DNA from: a virus
Strand: one strand, 5' to 3'
Length of the DNA: 64,000 nt
Virus record (IMG/VR): IMGVR_UViG_3300046167_000873
Span: 62,001 to 126,000 of that record
Shown in pieces: positions 59,439 through 64,000 of this stretch. A model generated the notes under the pieces. The model did no database searches and was not told the DNA's origin. It saw only the letters and a list, made by a program, of their open reading frames with translations. Position 1 is the first letter of the stretch, and each line of letters begins with the position of its first letter. A program made the position numbers and the translations under genes.

Positions 59439-59468
59439 GGTATTTCCATCTTCAATTGTGTATTGAAC

Positions 59469-59497
59469 ATTCTATCATAGAATTGTAGGTTTGTACA
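59469..59497 (-). promoter_or_regulatory. Promoter upstream of the nuclease gene
   Basis: Minus strand: -35 TGTACA (59492-59497), 17-base spacer, -10 TAGAAT (59469-59474). Same class as 52527-52555 and 50122-50150, with palindromic -35 TGTACA. Confidence 0.65.
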
Positions 59498-60271
59498 TCA
59501 TGCAACAGATTTTATACTAATGATCGAGTTACGATCTAGCAATTCGCTTTCTGCAATGATATATTCCCTTACAAATCCTGACCTCACAATATCATCGATA
59601 CCAAATTCTATCTGAGTCATCGATGGTACATTATTAAATACCTTCATTGCTGTCATCAGACCAGATTCTTGGTTATATCGAGAACTTGTAAGATCATCTT
59701 GTAATACATCGCCGCATAATAGAATTCGACTATTTTCACCGACTCGAGTGAGTACTGTCTTTAATTCCATATACGATAAATTTTGTGCTTCATCCAAAAT
59801 GATAATGCTATTATCAAATGTGGTTCCCCTTAGGAATGAAGTAGATTGGAATTCTACAAGACCTTTCTGCTTGAGGATGTCATATGCATCGCCTCTGGAA
59901 AATAATTCACTGCAGATAGAACTGTATGGGGCCTCATAATTCGCCAACTTTTCTGACTCTTTACCTGGAAGGAAGCCAATGTCTTTTGTTGGTTGTGCGG
60001 ATCGAATTATGGTAATCTTATCATATCCTGATTCTGTATATTCAAAGAGATCATAAAGAGAAAGATATAGGGATAAGAAGGTTTTCCCGGTTCCTGGAGA
60101 ACCGTGGAGAATGAGATGTTGACCATCGTCATATGCATCAAAAGTAAGCTTTTGATTATTTGTTTTTGGGTGGATAGTGTTTAATTTCATGCCTCTCTGG
60201 GGTACTCGATCGGACTCATCTAACACACCTTGCCTGCGAAGTGCCCGTCTTTTTCTTTTTGAAAGTGCCAT
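59498..60271 (-). CDS. phoH: PhoH-like P-loop ATPase
   Basis: 257 residues. Walker A GSPGTGKT (57-64), Walker B IIILDEAQN (about 156-164), plus TIIRSAQPTKDIGFLPGKES and FLRGTTFDNSI, characteristic of PhoH. This ATPase is widespread in marine phages, often called a phosphate-stress gene; its real role in infection is unclear (RNA-linked helicase/NTPase suggested). The N-terminus is basic. AGGG six bases before ATG 60271. Confidence 0.92.
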   Translation of the reverse strand: MALSKRKRRALRRQGVLDESDRVPQRGMKLNTIHPKTNNQKLTFDAYDDGQHLILHGSPGTGKTFLSLYLSLYDLFEYTESGYDKITIIRSAQPTKDIGFLPGKESEKLANYEAPYSSICSELFSRGDAYDILKQKGLVEFQSTSFLRGTTFDNSIIILDEAQNLSYMELKTVLTRVGENSRILLCGDVLQDDLTSSRYNQESGLMTAMKVFNNVPSMTQIEFGIDDIVRSGFVREYIIAESELLDRNSIISIKSVA

Positions 60272-60337
60272 GTAAAACCCTTTTTGTTATGAATTAAGTT
60301 AACGACTAATAATATAGGGTTTAGTTTTCCTCCTTTT

Positions 60338-60571
60338 TTAGAATGTGTTTATATTTTCTCCTCGGCCTGAGGCCTTCTTAATTGATTTAAGAACATCACG
60401 GAATCCTTCATCAGGTTTCATAGTGCCACTATCTCTTACAAGACCTTGGCCGCCTGAGATGACTTGGGTGAGTTCTGGATTGGCTTGTTTGAATTCATCA
60501 AGCTGTGACATACGTAATATGTAGTCCTCAACTTCGCCTGATTCTATATGTTTAAAAGTATATGTTGGCAT
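60338..60571 (-). CDS. FmdB-like small protein of T4-like phages
   Basis: 77 residues from ATG 60571: MPTYTFKHIESGEVEDYILR then MSQLDEFKQANPELTQVISG and GFRDVLKSIKKASGRGENIN. The MPTYTFKH start resembles FmdB putative regulatory proteins but the zinc-binding Cys are absent. Conserved in marine T4-like phages; function unknown. Confidence 0.68.
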   Translation of the reverse strand: MPTYTFKHIESGEVEDYILRMSQLDEFKQANPELTQVISGGQGLVRDSGTMKPDEGFRDVLKSIKKASGRGENINTF

Positions 60572-60575
60572 GGAC

Positions 60576-60770
60576 TTATTTATCCTTAACAACATCTTTA
60601 AAACGATAATATTCGTCCATCCAGGTATGAGTAATTGCTTTACCTGTCATGGAACGGCCAGTATTCATACCTTGAGCTTGAACGCCTCTCAATGGCCCTT
60701 TACGGGCACCACCATCTGAAAATACTTTATCATACTCACGATGGATCTTATCTTTACGTGTTTTGCTCAT
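60576..60770 (-). CDS. Small basic conserved protein
   Basis: 64 residues: MSKTRKDKIHREYDKVFSDG then GMNTGRSMTGKAITHTWMDE. Basic start; overlaps the upstream gene by four bases (ATGA). Conserved type in marine T4-like phages as far as I recall; unknown function. Confidence 0.6.
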   Translation of the reverse strand: MSKTRKDKIHREYDKVFSDGGARKGPLRGVQAQGMNTGRSMTGKAITHTWMDEYYRFKDVVKDK

Positions 60771-61189
60771 TTGAATAACTCCGGTAATGCCTCACTAACA
60801 GTCTTTAAAGTAATTCCTTTAATTGGTTTATTATCTTTAATGTCTAAAAGGAATTTAGCATCATCTCCATTAAGTGACTCTAACAGTTCAATAAACAAAC
60901 TTTCCCTTCGGTTCCGCTTAACAGCGTTTTGTGGATGATCAAAGAAATACTTTAGTTTCCTATATTCACGGTATAACCCGCCGTGATCATCGATCATATC
61001 TTCAGCCTCTTTATAAGGAGGCGAACCTTCAGGCAAACTAAATTTAATCCTATCATCGTATATTGTTTTTAAGATAACCATAGCGGCTGGAATACTACGA
61101 AGACCTTGTAGCTTTGTTATCTTTTCTTTACGTGAACCAATTTCTCCTATTTCTTTGAGGAGGACCGATAGTTTTTTCAGTTGTGGCAT
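60767..61189 (-). CDS. DUF6433-like conserved phage protein
   Basis: 140 residues: MPQLKKLSVLLKEIGEIGSR then SLPEGSPPYKEAEDMIDDHG and GLYREYRKLKYFF, RESLFIELLESLNGDDAKFL. EGSPPYK and LFIELLES are what I associate with DUF6433 of marine myoviruses. It is predicted helical and sits after RNase H, perhaps replication-linked. Confidence 0.7.
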   Translation of the reverse strand: MPQLKKLSVLLKEIGEIGSRKEKITKLQGLRSIPAAMVILKTIYDDRIKFSLPEGSPPYKEAEDMIDDHGGLYREYRKLKYFFDHPQNAVKRNRRESLFIELLESLNGDDAKFLLDIKDNKPIKGITLKTVSEALPELFK

Positions 61190-61190
61190 T

Positions 61191-62048
61191 TTAAAACTCC
61201 ATTATGACATCTGTTAGATTTTTTAGTTTGTGTTTAATAAAGTAATTGAAAAGTTTATTACGTGGTTTGTTGTCCTGTTCTTTCAATTGCTGAAGCGATT
61301 CTGCCTTTATCCTTGCTGGGACATTATCTAAGTCTATCATCATTTTGTTTCTAGCGTAATTACGCTTAAGTTCATCATTCATTCCATTCCAATCTTCGGT
61401 TGAAAGTATCTCATCAACTTTGGTTTGGCGGAGTTGCTTCTGACGCTTATCTACATTAACAAATGTATCATCATCAGATAAGAAATTAGGAACGCCATCA
61501 CCAGAATCACCACGAAGAATATGCGTTGCAAGATATAGGTTAGCGTCCTTACAATCAATCCACTTTTTCTGAACTGGACTATATTGCTTGACGTTACTAT
61601 ATTTTTGGAGTTGTTGGAAATCTTTATCGCTTGAAAGAATTAAAATAGGATCACCACCAAGCTCTCGCCCATATTCTTGAACGATACTTGCAATAATATC
61701 ATCTGCTTCTGCTTTTTCTATAAGAATAGTAGGATAAGGAAAGAATTCATAAATTTCTTCACGAATCTTATTCAGAATTCTGTAGACTTCATTCCAGTCA
61801 AATTGTGATTTTGTGCGGGCAGTTGCACGAGATGCTTTATAGTAGGGGTAAATTTCTTTTCGCCAGTTAGACGAAGAATCGCATGCAATAACTAATTGAC
61901 CAAATTCTTTTTCAAATTGATTTTTCGAAAGACGAATAGAATTAAGAATGGTATGGCGCACTAAATCTTCGTGAATCACACCATTAAAGTTTTTTGCTTC
62001 GGCCATAATACTAGCAATAGCTACATGATTAAAGTCTAAAATTATCAT
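61191..62048 (-). CDS. rnh: RNase H (FEN-like 5'-3' exonuclease)
   Basis: 285 residues (T4 RNase H is 305). MIILDFNHVAIASIMAEAKN (Asp5), VIACDSSSNWRKEIYPYYKA (Asp56), KAEADDIIASIVQEYG and SSDKDFQQLQKYSNVKQYSP plus RGDSGDGVPNFLSDDDTF give the acidic metal sites of the FEN/RNase H family and the H2TH region. It removes RNA primers and flaps. Order rnh..33-59-32 matches T4, with accessory genes inserted. Confidence 0.92.
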   Translation of the reverse strand: MIILDFNHVAIASIMAEAKNFNGVIHEDLVRHTILNSIRLSKNQFEKEFGQLVIACDSSSNWRKEIYPYYKASRATARTKSQFDWNEVYRILNKIREEIYEFFPYPTILIEKAEADDIIASIVQEYGRELGGDPILILSSDKDFQQLQKYSNVKQYSPVQKKWIDCKDANLYLATHILRGDSGDGVPNFLSDDDTFVNVDKRQKQLRQTKVDEILSTEDWNGMNDELKRNYARNKMMIDLDNVPARIKAESLQQLKEQDNKPRNKLFNYFIKHKLKNLTDVIMEF

Positions 62049-62082
62049 TAAAAAATCTCCATCATAATGATATATATACTAT

Positions 62083-62403
62083 TTAAAAATCAAACTCAAG
62101 CTGTTCTTCAGAGCTTTCTTGATACTTTAACGATAGATTATACATCGTCCTTGATAAATCTTGAATAGGGTGATGTAGCTTCTCTGCTTTATACATAACT
62201 GATTTAATCGCCTCATATGCCATTGATATATCTATGATGTAGTCGTCTGATGTAACGTCATATCCATCTTCTATGAGAGTGAATACAACATCATCAAAAA
62301 TATCATCGCAGTACATCTCTATTCTATTTACAATTTCAAGAATATCTTCGCCGCTAGATTCTGTGGGTTTATTTACCCCAGGGAATTGTATAATTTCACC
62401 CAT
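62083..62403 (-). CDS. Conserved T4-like hypothetical protein
   Basis: 106 residues: MGEIIQFPGVNKPTESSGED then DDVVFTLIEDGYDVTSDDYI and AIKSVMYKAEKLHHPIQDLS. Acidic, helical, no catalytic motif seen. Overlaps the glycosyltransferase gene by eight bases. Conserved in marine T4-like phages as far as I recall. Confidence 0.65.
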   Translation of the reverse strand: MGEIIQFPGVNKPTESSGEDILEIVNRIEMYCDDIFDDVVFTLIEDGYDVTSDDYIIDISMAYEAIKSVMYKAEKLHHPIQDLSRTMYNLSLKYQESSEEQLEFDF

Positions 62404-63406
62404 TTGTTGTTGAGTAACTAAACATGGTTGATGGATCTACCTCAAAAGTTCTTGATTCTACGGTAGGATATCTATCACTCAATAATTGTAAAACGGCATT
62501 CCATTCATTTGCACGTGTTGGCCAACCATAAAACAAATTAGCGTATGACGCGGCTGATGCAGTTCTGGGCTTGATTACGTCGTAATTAGTTATGACACCA
62601 TCTAACATATTATAAAACGTACTAGCGTGTGCTGAGACGTCCTCATGCCATTGATACATCTCGGTCCAGTTTGCAGCTGTTTCGTAGAGAGCACCATAAT
62701 TAGGATGAACGCAAATATTACCAGCAGCCATTGCTTCCATGAGACATAAACATGACGTCTCTTGCCAAGTTGATGGGTATGCAAAGATGTGTGAATTTTG
62801 TAACGCAGTTCTAATTTCACTATTACTTACAGTTCCATGATTTGTGACAGTTGGCAGTGATTCCAGTTTATCAAATACCATCTTATAATTTTCATCATTT
62901 TTGCCCCATCCATAAAGCTCAAATGAAGAGTAAACATCGAGAGTGATATTATCATGCTTTTCAAGAAGTTTCTCATAGACAGCAGCTAAAATATTAAGTC
63001 CACGATGCGGAGTACTATGATAGATTAAATTAATTGTGTCTGTTGGTTTTTCCTTAGGCTCAATTGGTTGAATAGCATTTTGCAATACAAGACACTTAGA
63101 CCACGGAATATTAAACCTATTAATATATCCTTGGGCTTGCCAATTAGAAACGAAGACAAACATGTGAAACTGATGAATACTATCTGCAAACAAGTTATTT
63201 TCTGGATCCTCTGGTAAATCATGGGCCCAAAAGATTCTAATCTTTTCTTCATCAAGTTCACGAACACGGCTTGATACTATTTGAAAGTCTTCAAGCCTTT
63301 CTTTAGGTATTACATCAAGTAATGCGTAATTGAGTAGTTCAGTACCACCTAATGAATTTTCATTTGTGTCATTTCTTTTAAATTCGCCGTCATAAATCTC
63401 AGCCAT
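62396..63406 (-). CDS. Glycosyltransferase (GT-B, GT4-like)
   Basis: 336 residues. NENSLGGTELLNYALL (Gly-rich donor-acceptor loop), IRIFWAHDLPEDPENN, FVSNWQAQGYINRF, INLIYHSTPHRGLNILAAVY and AYPSTWQETSCLCLMEAMAA (the E-x7-E-type GT4 core) identify a GT-B retaining transferase. It may glycosylate phage DNA, protein or host surface sugars; the substrate is not visible. Lies with a glutaredoxin in an early or middle block. Confidence 0.87.
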   Translation of the reverse strand: MAEIYDGEFKRNDTNENSLGGTELLNYALLDVIPKERLEDFQIVSSRVRELDEEKIRIFWAHDLPEDPENNLFADSIHQFHMFVFVSNWQAQGYINRFNIPWSKCLVLQNAIQPIEPKEKPTDTINLIYHSTPHRGLNILAAVYEKLLEKHDNITLDVYSSFELYGWGKNDENYKMVFDKLESLPTVTNHGTVSNSEIRTALQNSHIFAYPSTWQETSCLCLMEAMAAGNICVHPNYGALYETAANWTEMYQWHEDVSAHASTFYNMLDGVITNYDVIKPRTASAASYANLFYGWPTRANEWNAVLQLLSDRYPTVESRTFEVDPSTMFSYSTTNG

Positions 63407-63409
63407 AAC

Positions 63410-63598
63410 TTATTTTCCTATCATCGTGTCACGATCTTTTTTAATGTTTGATTCTCGAACAGAGCGAACATCTGCAAGATTACCTTTCTTACTTTTATTG
63501 TCTAAAGAAAAAAGGCAGTATATATAACCTGGTTTGCCAGCCTGTGCTATGGGATGCACAATTTCGTTTGTTTTTTTAACGCGCCAAATATCTAACAT
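63410..63598 (-). CDS. Small hypothetical protein
   Basis: 62 residues: MLDIWRVKKTNEIVHPIAQA then YIYCLFSLDNKSKKGNLADV. Basic; the first half is beta-like. AGATT upstream of ATG. Unknown. Confidence 0.55.
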   Translation of the reverse strand: MLDIWRVKKTNEIVHPIAQAGKPGYIYCLFSLDNKSKKGNLADVRSVRESNIKKDRDTMIGK

Positions 63599-63613
63599 AA
63601 TAAATCTCCAAAT

Positions 63614-63838
63614 TTAATTCATTTCAAGGTGAAGAATAGGATCATATACAAATTCATCATTAATGTACACAATCGGTGTTCCATGATCTACGTGCTCAGC
63701 ATGGTCTTTCATAAAATCATCGTAAGATAAATCTTCGTTTATTACTTGTTCTTTAAATGGCAATTTTTTCCATTGTAAATATTCTTTGACTGTATTGCAC
63801 GCACCACAATCTTTTTGAGATATAACTAGTATTTTCAT
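63614..63838 (-). CDS. Glutaredoxin-like thiol oxidoreductase
   Basis: 74 residues: MKILVISQKDCGACNTVKEY with the CGAC redox site (Cys11/Cys14), a cis-Pro context HGTPIVYIND and the usual thioredoxin/glutaredoxin size. It would reduce ribonucleotide reductase or other disulfides. ATG 63838 overlaps the stop of the upstream gene (ATGA). Confidence 0.82.
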   Translation of the reverse strand: MKILVISQKDCGACNTVKEYLQWKKLPFKEQVINEDLSYDDFMKDHAEHVDHGTPIVYINDEFVYDPILHLEMN

Positions 63839-64000
63839 TTTTGAAAATCCTCACTTTCTATATATTCTTTCCAATCTGGCCTGTTCTCGCCATTGATAAT
63901 CACATATGGAAAATTTAAATATTGTTTTTCTTCAACAGATTCATCTACAAAAAAATCTTTTATGAACTTAGACGTAGGACCAACATCATCGTCTATTCTT
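63835..64000 (-). CDS. Partial gene, N-terminus outside the window
   Basis: The last ~54 residues are visible: DDDVGPTSKFIKDFFVDESV, then LNFPYVIINGENRPDWKEYI ending ESEDFQK. FPYVIINGE resembles a thioredoxin-fold C-terminus, but this is uncertain. Stop overlaps the glutaredoxin start as ATGA. Confidence 0.55.
   Translation of the reverse strand, partial: RIDDDVGPTSKFIKDFFVDESVEEKQYLNFPYVIINGENRPDWKEYIESEDFQK

Noticed and set aside
60272-60337. AAACCCT/AGGGTTT inverted repeat in the PhoH gene leader
   Set aside because: Seven-bp arms about 40 bases apart in A+T-rich DNA without T-run; too weak to call a terminator or operator.
1-64000. tRNA genes, integrase, CRISPR arrays, insertion sequences, photosynthesis genes
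   Set aside because: Looked for by eye on both strands; no cloverleaf, transposase, recombinase, spaced repeat array or psbA-like sequence was seen.

Overview
The window is part of a T4-like (contractile-tailed, marine-type) myovirus genome, estimated by eye at a little under 40% G+C. The evidence is a nearly complete T4-type morphogenesis module in T4 order (portal gp20, tube gp19, sheath gp18, terminase gp17/gp16, neck gp15/gp14/gp13, baseplate wedge gp8/gp7-like/gp6/gp25/gp53, hub gp5/gp27, tube cap gp48), a T4-order replication block (gp32, gp59, gp33, RNase H) and T4-type late promoters (TATAAATA). The cyanophage/pelagiphage-like branch is suggested by phoH, 2-oxoglutarate oxygenases, DUF4815-like and Tyr/Gly-repeat structural proteins and an S74-tipped fibre. 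No photosynthesis genes, integrase, tRNA or CRISPR array was seen, so the host is open; marine bacteria are likely.

Layout. 1-9.0 kb (minus strand): portal (partial), tube, sheath, terminase, neck. 9.0-11.7 kb: three Fe(II)/2-oxoglutarate-type oxygenases plus one unknown protein. 11.7-22.3 kb: a Pro/Tyr repeat protein and fibre or structural proteins. 22.3-35.1 kb: large structural/baseplate proteins, gp8, a gp7-position protein, gp6, gp25. 35.1-42.6 kb: an S74 fibre, a helical protein, gp5, gp27, gp53, gp48. 42.6-47.6 kb (plus strand, divergent): gp4, an unknown protein, a second tube-like protein, gp26, a gp51-like frame and a tape-measure candidate. 47.6-64 kb (minus strand): early/middle genes, with gp32, a winged-helix protein, gp59, gp33, a DUF932 protein, a dense run of about 30 very small accessory genes, a PD-(D/E)XK nuclease, PhoH, RNase H, a glycosyltransferase and a glutaredoxin.

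Regulation. Late genes carry TATAAATA elements a few tens of bases upstream of starts; one is in the loop of the terminator hairpin between gp19 and gp20. Early genes use sigma70-like promoters with an exact 17-base spacer (TTTACT-N17-TAGAAT or TGTACA-N17-TAGAAT). Five of these share a duplicated promoter-plus-leader. Many small genes are coupled by ATGA or TAATG overlaps.

Reading frames. Four late structural genes (gp8, gp27, a fibre-like gene, and the 1709-residue protein) look split by a one-base frame change, with convincing continuation in the new frame. A T TTT TTT heptamer at the end of gp26 would fuse it to the gp51-like frame by -1 slippage, as in tail assembly chaperones of other phages. 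Some breaks may be sequencing or assembly indels; the reads would decide.

The most interesting candidate system is the oxygenase cluster directly downstream of a 647-residue Pro/Tyr/Gln repeat protein. It suggests phage-encoded hydroxylation of a virion protein, which is inference only.
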